From contig QIGV01000072.1 of NCBI GenBank assembly GCA_003230085.1, forward strand, positions 1-46,458: a stretch of 46,458 nucleotides of DNA. Direction: 5' to 3'. Below the pieces are notes generated by a model. That model was not told the origin of the DNA, ran no database searches, and saw only the letters and a list, made by a program, of their open reading frames with translations. Origin of the DNA: Gammaproteobacteria bacterium. Lineage in GTDB: Bacteria; Pseudomonadota; Gammaproteobacteria; SZUA-140. Position numbers and translations under genes: made by a program. Numbering within the stretch: the stretch's first letter is position 1; every line of letters begins with the position of its first letter. Below, one piece after another: positions 33,042 through 42,680 of this stretch.

Positions 33042-33821
33042 TTGAATATCATAAAATGGCTTAAAAATCGGCGTATTCGTTATACACTCAGGCACCACCC
33101 GATCCCTTTCGATTTGTGGAAAGCGGTGACCCGCAAGTTGGTATTGCTACATGACTTGAGTTCGGTGGAAAAAGCCCACTTGCGTGTATTGGCGACTTTG
33201 TTTATTCGTAGTAAAACGTTTACTGGCGCACACGGTTTTCAAATCACAGATGAGATGCTCGTCATTATCGCCACCCAGGCGGCACTGCCGATTCTGAAAC
33301 TTGGACTGGATTATTACAATGGCTGGATCGAGGTTATCGTTTATCCAGGTGCTTTCCGGACAAACCATAACAATATCGATCCGAGTGGACTGGTTTCAAG
33401 CGAATCAAATACCTTGAGTGGAGAATCCTGGTTACGCGGCCCGTTGATTCTCTCCTGGCAAGATGTTGAACATGATCTACACGCACCACACCTGGGGCAT
33501 AACGTCGTGATACATGAGTTCGCGCATAAACTCGACATGCTGGACGGCAGCGCAGACGGCTTACCCCCACTTCATCCCCAAATGAAAATCAAACAATGGG
33601 CAGATGCACTCAGTACTGCCTACGAAGTTTTACGCCAGCAGGTCGCCCACCATCACCGCACACGTATCAACGCCTATGCCGCCACAACCCCCGCCGAGTT
33701 TTTTGCTGTCGTCAGTGAATATTTTTTCGCTGCGCCAGATATCCTTAAACAGCACTGCCCGAGTGTATACCTCCAATTAACGAAATTTTATCTTCAGGAT
33801 CCTCTTGTTCGCCGAAAATAA
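33042..33821 (+). CDS. mtfA: MtfA-like M90 family zinc peptidase
   Basis: 259 aa; HNVVIHEFAHKLDMLDGSADG (HExxH) and TTPAEFFAVVSEYFF. Confidence 0.9.
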   Translation: MNIIKWLKNRRIRYTLRHHPIPFDLWKAVTRKLVLLHDLSSVEKAHLRVLATLFIRSKTFTGAHGFQITDEMLVIIATQAALPILKLGLDYYNGWIEVIVYPGAFRTNHNNIDPSGLVSSESNTLSGESWLRGPLILSWQDVEHDLHAPHLGHNVVIHEFAHKLDMLDGSADGLPPLHPQMKIKQWADALSTAYEVLRQQVAHHHRTRINAYAATTPAEFFAVVSEYFFAAPDILKQHCPSVYLQLTKFYLQDPLVRRK

Positions 33822-34082
33822 AAAAGATATTAGAAAGTTAACCCATCAATTATACATATAATATAACCTACTCTGACTAGCTTGGCACGAATAGCAGACC
33901 ACACACAAACTTACGCATACTGACAGGCAACGGTTAACAGTCCTTGAAACTATATTCTCAATTCACTACTATTCCAACGAGCATCAATAATGCAAGAAGC
34001 TAACGATGTTAATTAGCTATGCACGTATCCCGGTCCACGGTCAAAAACTGAAAAAGAGGAATCTTCCCATGCCTTCCGAATC

Positions 34083-34553
34083 ATGAAAAGACTTACTGTT
34101 CACACTACAAAATTACTGACCTGGACTAATCGCCTGACTCACATCGTGATAAGCCTGGCACTCGTCAGCGCCACGATCCTACTGGCCGCACTCTTCTTTA
34201 ACGATATCTACCTGGCAATTAAAAGCCACTCTCTGATAAAGGGATTTCTACATGCCCTGGGTATTCTGTTATTGCTTTGGACCATGGTGGAGCTAATCAA
34301 TACAGAACTCGATCACCTGCAAGGAGGAACCATTGACGTGGCGATATTTATCGAAGTCGCACTGGTTGTCGTGGTACGTGAAATTATTATGTTACCCGTG
34401 TCAGAAATACACCCCTCCTGGATTGAATTGAGTATGTGGGCCGGTGCAGCCACCTTGCTGGGTTTAACATACTATCTTGTTCGTTCTGGCCAATACCTCT
34501 TGAGAAAAACGGCTGTATTACAGAACATCAATAAGTCACCACCGAACAAGTGA
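34083..34553 (+). CDS. PsiE-like phosphate-starvation-inducible membrane protein
   Basis: 156 aa; FLHALGILLLLWTMVELINTELDHLQGGTIDVAIFIEVALVVVVREIIM. Confidence 0.8.
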   Translation: MKRLTVHTTKLLTWTNRLTHIVISLALVSATILLAALFFNDIYLAIKSHSLIKGFLHALGILLLLWTMVELINTELDHLQGGTIDVAIFIEVALVVVVREIIMLPVSEIHPSWIELSMWAGAATLLGLTYYLVRSGQYLLRKTAVLQNINKSPPNK

Positions 34554-34684
34554 ATATTTCAAGTGTATATCCGGGGCCACTGCGTCGAGGAATTTGACGC
34601 CCATGCCAGTGGCATGGTTACTATTTCATTCAAATCGCCTCGGCTCTGCAAAGACTAAAAATATGAACATCTTGCACTCCAGCA

Positions 34685-35152
34685 TTATGGCTTAACAGGC
34701 GCCACATTAACACCAAGACTATACACCAGTTCACCTCCAAAATAGGCTGCTGTCAGCAGGACACCAGCTCCTGCCAGAGTGATAACGAAGAACAGCCAAC
34801 CCATGGTTGCATTGAGCCGTATACCACGCCAGCGCGCAAATACCTGCCATATGGCAAGACCAATCAGCATCCAAAGTGTTGTAAGACCCAATTCCTCATG
34901 CTTCTCCAGCGGCGCTTTGTCAAAGCCAAGATCAACCGCTTTATCTAAAGCGATATCACCAAATACAGCAGCAGCAGCTGCTGCTAATGCGGCCAGCAGC
35001 AGCGCACTCAATCCGACAGATGGCAAACAATTTTTTGCTGCCAGATCTCCTCCTTTCAGCAACACCAGAAAATCAATGAAAACGGCCAACAGAAGCAATA
35101 CAATAGGAAAATGAACCAGCATTGGGTGAATGTGTGCAATATCTATCATCAC
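34685..35152 (-). CDS. DUF2231-like integral membrane protein
   Basis: 155 aa; IAHIHPMLVHFPIVLLLLAVFIDFL, KHEELGLTTLWMLIGLA, GGELVYSLGVNV. Confidence 0.7.
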   Translation of the reverse strand: MMIDIAHIHPMLVHFPIVLLLLAVFIDFLVLLKGGDLAAKNCLPSVGLSALLLAALAAAAAAVFGDIALDKAVDLGFDKAPLEKHEELGLTTLWMLIGLAIWQVFARWRGIRLNATMGWLFFVITLAGAGVLLTAAYFGGELVYSLGVNVAPVKP

Positions 35153-35286
35153 TTTTCTCTCTTTTCATTTATACATGAACGAAGTAGATTTCTTCAGCAG
35201 TCTGAGACTGCTTTCATACTCCATTTAGAAGGTTAAATACAGTATACCGAATCCCAAATATTAGTTTTGTAGCGTTTAGAAAAGAT

Positions 35287-35925
35287 ATGTCAGAGTTCTT
35301 ACAATCCCTCATGACAGTGGCAAACAACTACGAGCCATTACTCGTAGAGTATGGCCTGATAATTATTCTCACTGCCATCGCGATAGAGGGTTTCGGAATA
35401 CCTGCACCAGGTCAAAGCCTGCTTATCGCGGGTGCACTACTAAGCACACGCGGTGAATTCGATATCCGCCTGTTACTTATATCGGCCTCGCTTGCCACGA
35501 TAGCCGGAAGTACGCTGGGCTATATTATTGGCAGAATCGGCGGCAGAAAACTGCTGCTTCGTCTACCACTACGTCCCTCCAGACTTGAACGTATGGAGGC
35601 ATTCTGTCAACGCTATGGCACACTACTCGTCATCCTCTCGCGCTTCATCGACGGCCCCCGGCAACTCACTGGTATTTTCGTCGGCAGCCTGAAAATGCCG
35701 GCCATAGTGTTCCTCCTGGCAACCAGTGCAGGTGCAGTGTTATGGGTTGGTTTTTGGGGGATCAGCAGCTACTACCTTGGCCAGCATATACATGCCATTG
35801 CACAGGTTTTCGAATCTATTGCGCCTTACACCTGGATTACTACAGGGATTTTAATCCTCGCAATATGCATATATCTGTTCCGAAGACACCATCACCGTAA
35901 TAAGTCAACGCCAGGGGAACACTAG
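35287..35925 (+). CDS. DedA family membrane protein
   Basis: 212 aa; AIEGFGIPAPGQSLLIAGALLS, GSTLGYIIGRIGGRKLL, ILSRFIDGPRQLTGIFVGSLKM. Confidence 0.85.
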   Translation: MSEFLQSLMTVANNYEPLLVEYGLIIILTAIAIEGFGIPAPGQSLLIAGALLSTRGEFDIRLLLISASLATIAGSTLGYIIGRIGGRKLLLRLPLRPSRLERMEAFCQRYGTLLVILSRFIDGPRQLTGIFVGSLKMPAIVFLLATSAGAVLWVGFWGISSYYLGQHIHAIAQVFESIAPYTWITTGILILAICIYLFRRHHHRNKSTPGEH

Positions 35926-36740
35926 CCAAAAAATTCCCCGGATAGCCAAAGTCCTCCTGCCAAAAAACCAAATGTAATTATAATTACGACTATGACAGTG
36001 CCCGACCCTGGTCGTTCACCACCGCCATGATCGTCGTGACCACCTTCGCCCTGGTCAACAGGGCTGCCATGTTCAGCGCCATGTTCCAGCTCTGGGCGGA
36101 CAGTCAACATACCGTGTTTCATGTTGTTGACGACCAACCACCAATTGATTGGGTAGGCTAGTGCGAACCCTACCACCAACGCCATCGACATGGTAAACCA
36201 GAAGGCGAGTTGAAAGGGGTCACCGGCGCCCTCAATCCGATGCATCAGGAATTTCATGGTCGGGATCATACCGGTCATCAACAGGTTCATCGACACCAAC
36301 TCGGGGATGAACGTTTCCTTTAGCGACCGTGTGTACGAACCGCCAACCATATCACGCATAGCGAAGGCCTGGAAATAGGCCCATCCAAAACCAAATCCAA
36401 GTGTGTACTCAAGCGCGAAATCACCCCATGCCGAGAGGCCCAGGTAGGCGCCGATTGCAGCGCCAGTAATGATACCGATACCGTCTCCGGCAGCACAATG
36501 CATGGTTGAACCAAGTACCTGGCGCCACGTTGCAGAAACATACTGCTCATGGGTGCCTTTCAGCGGTTCGCGGCAGCCAAGCACATAGAAGAATGCGCCA
36601 AGCGGACCGGTAAAAACAACCAGGATAACGAACGCCCACTTGAGTACCGTCGACTCAGGCGTCTTTGGTATATCAATGACGACAAAAGCCACCGACAGGC
36701 CGGTCAAAACAAACCAGGCGATCATAATACCTTCAATCAT
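35922..36740 (-). CDS. DUF4396-like membrane protein
   Basis: 272 aa; MHCAAGDGIGIITGAAIGAYLGL, EYTLGFGFGWAYFQAFAMRDMVGGSYTRSLKETFIPELVSMNLLMTGMIP, ALAYPINWWLVVNNMKHGM. Confidence 0.7.
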   Translation of the reverse strand: MIEGIMIAWFVLTGLSVAFVVIDIPKTPESTVLKWAFVILVVFTGPLGAFFYVLGCREPLKGTHEQYVSATWRQVLGSTMHCAAGDGIGIITGAAIGAYLGLSAWGDFALEYTLGFGFGWAYFQAFAMRDMVGGSYTRSLKETFIPELVSMNLLMTGMIPTMKFLMHRIEGAGDPFQLAFWFTMSMALVVGFALAYPINWWLVVNNMKHGMLTVRPELEHGAEHGSPVDQGEGGHDDHGGGERPGSGTVIVVIIITFGFLAGGLWLSGEFFG

Positions 36741-36825
36741 AATATCTATCCTTGCACAATGCTTTTATTGATTATGAGTTTTTCTTCTTTTTTCGACCAG
36801 GGCCTGCGCTCGCCGACATACATTT

Positions 36826-36894
36826 TCAACAATGACGACCCAGCTTCATTGATATCGGAGCAATCCCTCGTTCTGAGAGCAGCTGCATTGACAT
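36826..36894 (-). CDS. Putative 22-aa leader ORF upstream of the DUF4396 gene
   Basis: Minus strand TTTTGAGGAGGCACACC-ATG... encoding MSMQLLSERGIAPISMKLGRHC*; strong Shine-Dalgarno. Confidence 0.35.
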   Translation of the reverse strand: MSMQLLSERGIAPISMKLGRHC

Positions 36895-37028
36895 GGTGTG
36901 CCTCCTCAAAATAATACACTTCTCACTTTACCCGGATGACGACACAGGCTGCAACCCATCCCGGTAAAGACCATTTTTTCCGCAGTGGTATCGGCATGTG
37001 AAACTGCAATGGTGTTAAGCTTGAGCAC

Positions 37029-37060
37029 AATGTAAAACCTGTGTGCAGCTTACGGGTCAA
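37029..37060 (-). promoter_or_regulatory. Weaker MerR-type promoter/operator (site S3) upstream of the DUF4396 gene
   Basis: Minus strand TTGACC-CGTAAGCTGCACACAGGTTT-TACATT, 20-bp spacer; 23/32 identity to site S2; half-sites 7/10 complementary. Confidence 0.45.
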
Positions 37061-37247
37061 GCGATTTTACCTTACATTGCACGTTCCGATGCTGGATGTC
37101 GCCTGGAAAGAAAACGAGTGCTTGCTGCTGATCGCACCTCCCCTGACCACTCTGTCAACAGCTGGGGTTTCGGTCAAGGAATATAATGGCAGTAGCCAAA
37201 CATGGCATTGAGGTTCTGTTACCATCGGGAGATAATGAGATTCATAC

Positions 37248-38456
37248 ATGAATAAAATCGACACCGACAGTAAGTACAGAACCCTGACCCCGAGCCAGAT
37301 TCTCTCCTGGGTGGAGGATGAGACACAGGTTATGCGGTTGCGTACCGATCTTGACGTCATCCCCGGGGGATACATGGCGGCAGCGATCCCGGTACTGGTC
37401 GACTGGCCTGCCAGCAAACCGCACGGTGATCAGGCGTTTATCGTTCTGCGGCACGTCAACTATGGCGGTAACCCGTTTGAGAAATCCACCATACTGCACA
37501 GTGTGCGGGTCCCGCTTGATGGGCTGGCGAGTGTTGAGCTCACGCTGGTACCCTTTGGCGAGGGCGGGCGGCTAGGGCCCTTGCAACATGTGCAGTTGCG
37601 TTTCATTTTTGAATCGGGCAAGGAGCCTGAGCTGCTTAACCTTGCTGGTGCAGAAACCGGTGCAGACCCGCGAATTCCCGACCTTGTGTTTAGCTGGGTA
37701 TCCTGGCGACGCCCGGATGTCAGCTGGAACTTACGCAAAGGCATGGATGACGAATCACAGATTTACTGGCTGAGTCTACGTGCCTTCGCCGGCTCACAGA
37801 AATTTCTGGAGGATGTGCTGGAAGGACGCGACTGGTATTGTTATCCCTTGCGCTTACCGGGCGGGAAAGAAGGCTTGGCTGAACTGTTCATGTCGACGGT
37901 AACACTGGGAGATGGTGTTGCACGCGATACACTGGCGCGCATGCTTGCGGGTGGAGAGGAAGCTTGGTTGAAGCATGCGCCTCCCGATAATAACGCAGAG
38001 CAGGATATTCGCAGCCAGTGGAACGAACTTCTCGTACACATCAAGAAATCAGATCCACAGGCATTGGCAGAGGTGCTTCTTCCCCCGGAGCAGGACACCT
38101 ACCACCCACTGGTACGTTCCTGCGCTACTCTGGCGCGCCATACTGTGTTACTGACAGTAAAGCGGTTGATTGCCAACGGACAGGGAGAAGGTGTGGTACT
38201 GGATAAACTGCCCGAACCGTTTCTCGGTACCACAGAAGTCTGGATGAAGGAATTCGCCCATGCCGGCCTGAGAGGGCTGTTTCTGTGTGCACCAATCGCC
38301 ATACGTTACGTGATGAGGCACCACGAGACAGTACCTAAAGACATCCCTGCTGAGCTCGATGCTGCCGGTCTCATTCAGCGGCACAACGGCAAGCGTTGCC
38401 GGATTCATTACAGTCATAAGGGTACAACGCCCTATGGCCCTGCATTTTTTGTCTAG
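37248..38456 (+). CDS. Uncharacterised protein (402 aa)
   Basis: Long ORF with good codon structure, ATG after GGGAGATAATGAGATTCATAC; no family recognised. Confidence 0.75.
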   Translation: MNKIDTDSKYRTLTPSQILSWVEDETQVMRLRTDLDVIPGGYMAAAIPVLVDWPASKPHGDQAFIVLRHVNYGGNPFEKSTILHSVRVPLDGLASVELTLVPFGEGGRLGPLQHVQLRFIFESGKEPELLNLAGAETGADPRIPDLVFSWVSWRRPDVSWNLRKGMDDESQIYWLSLRAFAGSQKFLEDVLEGRDWYCYPLRLPGGKEGLAELFMSTVTLGDGVARDTLARMLAGGEEAWLKHAPPDNNAEQDIRSQWNELLVHIKKSDPQALAEVLLPPEQDTYHPLVRSCATLARHTVLLTVKRLIANGQGEGVVLDKLPEPFLGTTEVWMKEFAHAGLRGLFLCAPIAIRYVMRHHETVPKDIPAELDAAGLIQRHNGKRCRIHYSHKGTTPYGPAFFV

Positions 38457-38471
38457 ACCTTACCTGTTGAC

Positions 38472-39251
38472 ATGCGTTTTTTAAGCTGGCTGACAGACAG
38501 GCTTATTCTTCAATCCAGCCGGCATGATATCCAAGTGCCGGAAAGAAGTCCTGCGCGATTCATACATGGTGATGGTGAACTGGAAGTATGGGTGCACCGC
38601 GTTGGACAGGACACGCAGGGAACGCCGGACCTGTACCTTCTCGAGTTTCCCGGAACGGCCAGTCGCGCCGAGCACAAGACTGATTTTATCGAGGACTGCT
38701 GGTCGCTAAGGTGCGTAGAAATCTGGGCAGTTAATCCTCCCGGTTATGGTAATAGCAGCGGCACGGCGAGTCTGCAGAAACTGCCGGCAATGGCCGAATG
38801 TGCCCTGCAGGAAGTTCGGCAGGTTGCCGGAGAAACCCCCGTGATTGTTGCCGGCGGTAGTCTCGGTAGCGTAAGCGCACTTTACCTTGCTGCACATCAC
38901 CCGGTTGATGGTCTGCTGGTACAAAATCCACCGGCCCTGCGCGAGGTGATTTTGTCACTATCGGGCTGGTGGCACTTCAAGTGGCTAACCCGTATGATTG
39001 CCAAACAGATACCACGTGAACTGGACAGCCTTGCAAATGCCCAGAGGGTGACAGCTCCCGCTGTCTTCGTCACTGCGCAGCAGGACAAGGTTGTACTGCC
39101 CCATATCCAGAATCAGATCATCAAAGCGTTCAATGGACCGTTAAAAATATTTTCCATGCCGGAAGCAGAACATGATACCCCCCTGACGGAGAGCGACTTT
39201 GAACAACTACGCCCCCTGGCAAGCTGGCTATTTGATACCGTTACTCATTGA
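38472..39251 (+). CDS. Alpha/beta hydrolase
   Basis: 259 aa; nucleophile elbow VIVAGGSLGSVSALYLA, VNPPGYGNSSG, C-terminal PAVFVTAQQDKVV and EAEHDTP. Confidence 0.78.
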   Translation: MRFLSWLTDRLILQSSRHDIQVPERSPARFIHGDGELEVWVHRVGQDTQGTPDLYLLEFPGTASRAEHKTDFIEDCWSLRCVEIWAVNPPGYGNSSGTASLQKLPAMAECALQEVRQVAGETPVIVAGGSLGSVSALYLAAHHPVDGLLVQNPPALREVILSLSGWWHFKWLTRMIAKQIPRELDSLANAQRVTAPAVFVTAQQDKVVLPHIQNQIIKAFNGPLKIFSMPEAEHDTPLTESDFEQLRPLASWLFDTVTH

Positions 39252-39259
39252 ACAATAAC

Positions 39260-39997
39260 TCAGCGATCACGACCCTCCAATTTACGCCAGGTAAAATGTT
39301 CGTACACACCCGACCAGTACATACCGAAGCCGATAGCAAACAACAGCTCCTCAATGGGCATATAACCAATATTTATCCCGGATAACACTCCCAGATTCCA
39401 AACCCGATCAATATAACCCGGGGCACTCCATTCCAGACCTGCTAAAAAGATGGCGTAATAGATCAAAAACAGCAAACCTCCAATCCAGGTTTTTGATTTC
39501 AGATCCGGCCGACAGAGAACAGTTGCCAAAGCACCGGCAAACATGGCAAGAATTGAAGGGTAAATCGGGTTCCAGGGGAATAAATAGAGCGCAATAAAAA
39601 CAAAAAATGGCGTGGCCAGTGCTTTGTAATGATGCCGGTGCAAAGAGTGATGGCGTTCACAAGCGCCCACAGCCTGAGGAATTTTTTGGGTTAGAAGGTT
39701 ATAAAATACGGAGCCAATACCACCAATACCAAAACAGAAAATCAGGCTTTCGATATCAAATCCTGTATTTTCTGCCAGATCAAACAGGCTGGGTGGCATC
39801 CAGTATTCCGGTACAAACAGCGGTTCGCTCAGGCCGAATGGCATCGTAAACAGGCTCGCCCATAGCATAGCCCGGCGCTGCGCGGGAAACACCATATAGA
39901 CAAGCGCCCAAGGTATCAGAAATGCGCTCGACCAGAGCAACCAGACGTATTGATCAGGATTCATTGCAGACAGCGCCTTATAACCATCGCCTGACAC
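39260..39997 (-). CDS. Lycopene-cyclase-domain-like membrane protein
   Basis: 245 aa; YVWLLWSSAFLIPWALVYMV, EPLFVPEYWMPPSLFDL, NLGVLSGINIGYMPIEELLFAIGFGMYWSGVYEH (P-x-E-E motif as in the CrtYc/CrtYd-type fold). Confidence 0.7.
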   Translation of the reverse strand: MSGDGYKALSAMNPDQYVWLLWSSAFLIPWALVYMVFPAQRRAMLWASLFTMPFGLSEPLFVPEYWMPPSLFDLAENTGFDIESLIFCFGIGGIGSVFYNLLTQKIPQAVGACERHHSLHRHHYKALATPFFVFIALYLFPWNPIYPSILAMFAGALATVLCRPDLKSKTWIGGLLFLIYYAIFLAGLEWSAPGYIDRVWNLGVLSGINIGYMPIEELLFAIGFGMYWSGVYEHFTWRKLEGRDR

Positions 39998-41105
39998 TCC
40001 ATCCCAAAAGCTCTGCTAATCGCGGTATCCAGCGGCGATTCCGCCAACGTGTGGCACACACCGCTGAAGCTTCTGCCACGTCAAGCTCAAATTGTGCTTG
40101 TAAACGACTGCAGAGGTCAGGGTCTCGACTGACCAGGTTCAATTCATAGTTTTGAAACAGACTGCGATAATCAAGGTTGGCAGTACCCAATGTCGCCCAG
40201 TTTCCATCCACGATGGCGACCTTGGCATGCAACATTCTGGGCAGGTACTCATAGATCCTGACACCCGCATCTAACAGATGTGCATATACGGCATTGGCTG
40301 CCCAGCCCGCCAGGCGTACATCACTGGTACGCGGCACTAATAATCGAACATCAACACCCCGTTTTACCGCCGCAAGCAATGCTTTCTGCGTACGATGATC
40401 GGGCACAAAATAAGGCGTCGTCAGACAGACCTGTTTTTTGGCGCTGCTTAATAAGTCTTTATATAAACAGGCCAGTCGCCGCCGACAAGAGCGGGTCTGA
40501 TTGGGTACCAGCACACTGCTTTTCCGGCCATCGTTATAGGGCAACCAGCGTCGATCACCGCGCCAGAATGCGTCAAACAACTCGGCAGCCTGGCGGGCCA
40601 GAAGCCCTTGAAAAGAAGCGTGAGTATCACGCCAACGTTCAGCGCCAAAATAGCGCCGTGAACTTTGCCGATGTATATTAAAGCCACCCAGAAAGGCCTG
40701 ATGACCATCTACCACCAGTAGTTTACGATGATCACGGCGGTTGTAGCGCAACGGTTCACGCCAGTGCCAGGGATGAAAGTGACGTACCTGCACCCCCGAT
40801 TGACCTAGCTCAGGTCCCAATGAGCGGTAAAACTGAAACAACGATCCTAGCGCATCTACCAACAGACGCACCTCTACTCCAGCCCTTGCCCGCTCCGATA
40901 AAGCACGGGCAAAACGACGGCCCACCTCATCATCGGCGAAAATGTAAGTCTCCATCCACACCTGCTCTTGCGCACCTTCGATAGCTGCGAGCATCGCCTC
41001 AAACAAATGGTCACCTTCCGTATACAGCTGAATGGTGGCGCCAATAGTGCCTGGCTCCGGCAGTGGGTTGCATGAACAAGGATCATCCACCATGCTATTT
41101 CGCAT
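39978..41105 (-). CDS. Cardiolipin synthase / phospholipase D-like protein
   Basis: 375 aa; two HKD motifs, HRKLLVVDGHQAFLGGFNI and HAKVAIVDGNWATLGTANLDYRS. Confidence 0.9.
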   Translation of the reverse strand: MRNSMVDDPCSCNPLPEPGTIGATIQLYTEGDHLFEAMLAAIEGAQEQVWMETYIFADDEVGRRFARALSERARAGVEVRLLVDALGSLFQFYRSLGPELGQSGVQVRHFHPWHWREPLRYNRRDHRKLLVVDGHQAFLGGFNIHRQSSRRYFGAERWRDTHASFQGLLARQAAELFDAFWRGDRRWLPYNDGRKSSVLVPNQTRSCRRRLACLYKDLLSSAKKQVCLTTPYFVPDHRTQKALLAAVKRGVDVRLLVPRTSDVRLAGWAANAVYAHLLDAGVRIYEYLPRMLHAKVAIVDGNWATLGTANLDYRSLFQNYELNLVSRDPDLCSRLQAQFELDVAEASAVCATRWRNRRWIPRLAELLGWSVRRWL

Positions 41106-41116
41106 TCAATCCCTGA

Positions 41117-41908
41117 TCAGCGCCGCGACACATGCGCCAGTGCTTCTCGAACATCGAGTTCCCGAGTCCCGTTACCAGTACGTAAGAAATAGCGAGGGAC
41201 CTTACCATCGACACAATATACGGGCTCTGGTGAATGCTCCACAACGATACGGCAAACATCTTTTTCATCTATTCCATAAAACATGCAATGCACAAGTGCA
41301 CAAAGATCCCCTCCCAGACGTGTTTTTACGATGTCTGTGATACACCGCTCAAACCCATCCCGGCCTTTATGTTTAAGCGTCTGGTAATCGTTTGCTAATC
41401 CGACGATGTCTCCATCGTCATTGACACCCACCAGCAGGCTTCCGCCCTTATGGTTCATAAATCCCGCGATCGTTTTTGCAATCACACTCTCGAGCGCGCG
41501 ATTAGGCTTGTCCTGCTGGTGGTCCCACCGCACCGAGGACTTAAATTCAAGGTGCTCGCTTTCGCCACTTTTGATCAAAAACGGCAGGTCCACGGCCAGT
41601 TCTTTTTCAAGAGACCGAACGGTTCGATGCTGCCTGATAATGGCAAGATGATACAAGCCAAACCAGGAACCAATGCCACCACCAATAAGGCCGAAAATTA
41701 TGCTCATGGGGATCATCTCAATTGAAAAAGAGGTTTCCAGTCGAAATAGCAAAAACTCCCACAGACTTCCTACACCTGTCGTCATCGTATCCTTAAATTC
41801 AAACCAGTAGACAGCTTTGGTCAGGGGGTGCAAGACAATGATCCCTATCACTGCGCCAAGCAGAAAATGACGCGTCAATGACCACATGTCAGAAGATGTT
41901 ACTTTCAT
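41117..41908 (-). CDS. Membrane-anchored AlbA_2 (Schlafen-like) domain protein
   Basis: 263 aa; N-terminal TM segments, then ESEHLEFKSSVRWD...ESVIAKTIAGFMNHKGGSLLVGVNDDGDIVGL. Confidence 0.82.
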   Translation of the reverse strand: MKVTSSDMWSLTRHFLLGAVIGIIVLHPLTKAVYWFEFKDTMTTGVGSLWEFLLFRLETSFSIEMIPMSIIFGLIGGGIGSWFGLYHLAIIRQHRTVRSLEKELAVDLPFLIKSGESEHLEFKSSVRWDHQQDKPNRALESVIAKTIAGFMNHKGGSLLVGVNDDGDIVGLANDYQTLKHKGRDGFERCITDIVKTRLGGDLCALVHCMFYGIDEKDVCRIVVEHSPEPVYCVDGKVPRYFLRTGNGTRELDVREALAHVSRR

Positions 41909-41937
41909 GGCCTGCTACAATAATCTGGCATTGATGT

Positions 41938-42666
41938 CTAGCATGTTTTGTGGGGCGAACGCCTGAACCACATCTGATACAGGGAACTGAATATCTGTAT
42001 CGCTAAACATAAACCCAGCACCCCGCCAGCAATAACTACGGTATAAGCGTAAACAGGATCCCACTTGGTGAGAAACCAGGCCAGGATATCCACGAACATG
42101 GCAACAAAGGGTAATACAATCAGGGTAGACTTCAGCCCACTGTGCATCTCGACACGCCGGAACACCATACCCACGCCGAACAGAATAAGACCAATACCAA
42201 ACAAGTGTATGTGTGATACTTTCATCAGACTATGAATCGACATGCCGGTATCAATGCCGGTTACCTCCTGGATACCCTCATAGGTGGACAAATTCGGAAT
42301 ATCCAACCCGGACTCGGGACTATGACAATCCAGACAGCGCTCGGCCAGTATCGGTCTAACAACCGATTTATATCCGCTTTCGGGTGCTCCGGATTGAATC
42401 CAGGCAACAATTTTTCCACGCGCCTTGATCTGGATATATCCCGACATCGGACCTCGCATTGCCGCCTCCAGGCGACTACCACTACGGTTACCATAATAAT
42501 CTTCTGCAATATCCTCTACCGAAAGACCAGGCTTGCCATCGACATTTTCAAAACTTGTATAGAGAAAAGCCAGCGCCATCAAATACCCCAGCCCCATCAG
42601 TAAAACAAATGAGGTATAGAGCAATCGTTCACTGAATTCACATTCACAAATAGGTCGTAATTTCAT
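41938..42666 (-). CDS. Membrane-bound cytochrome c-like protein
   Basis: 242 aa; N-terminal TM, VVRPILAERCLDCHSPESG (CxxCH), then multiple TMs including SHIHLFGIGLILFGVGMVF. Confidence 0.75.
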   Translation of the reverse strand: MKLRPICECEFSERLLYTSFVLLMGLGYLMALAFLYTSFENVDGKPGLSVEDIAEDYYGNRSGSRLEAAMRGPMSGYIQIKARGKIVAWIQSGAPESGYKSVVRPILAERCLDCHSPESGLDIPNLSTYEGIQEVTGIDTGMSIHSLMKVSHIHLFGIGLILFGVGMVFRRVEMHSGLKSTLIVLPFVAMFVDILAWFLTKWDPVYAYTVVIAGGVLGLCLAIQIFSSLYQMWFRRSPHKTC

Positions 42667-42680
42667 TTTCTAATTCCAGT

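Noticed and set aside
34048-34060. GGTCAA in the psiE upstream region as a fourth MerR site
   Set aside because: Minus-strand TTGACCGTGGACCGGGATACG lacks the GTGT/ACAC dyad and a -10 at the right distance.
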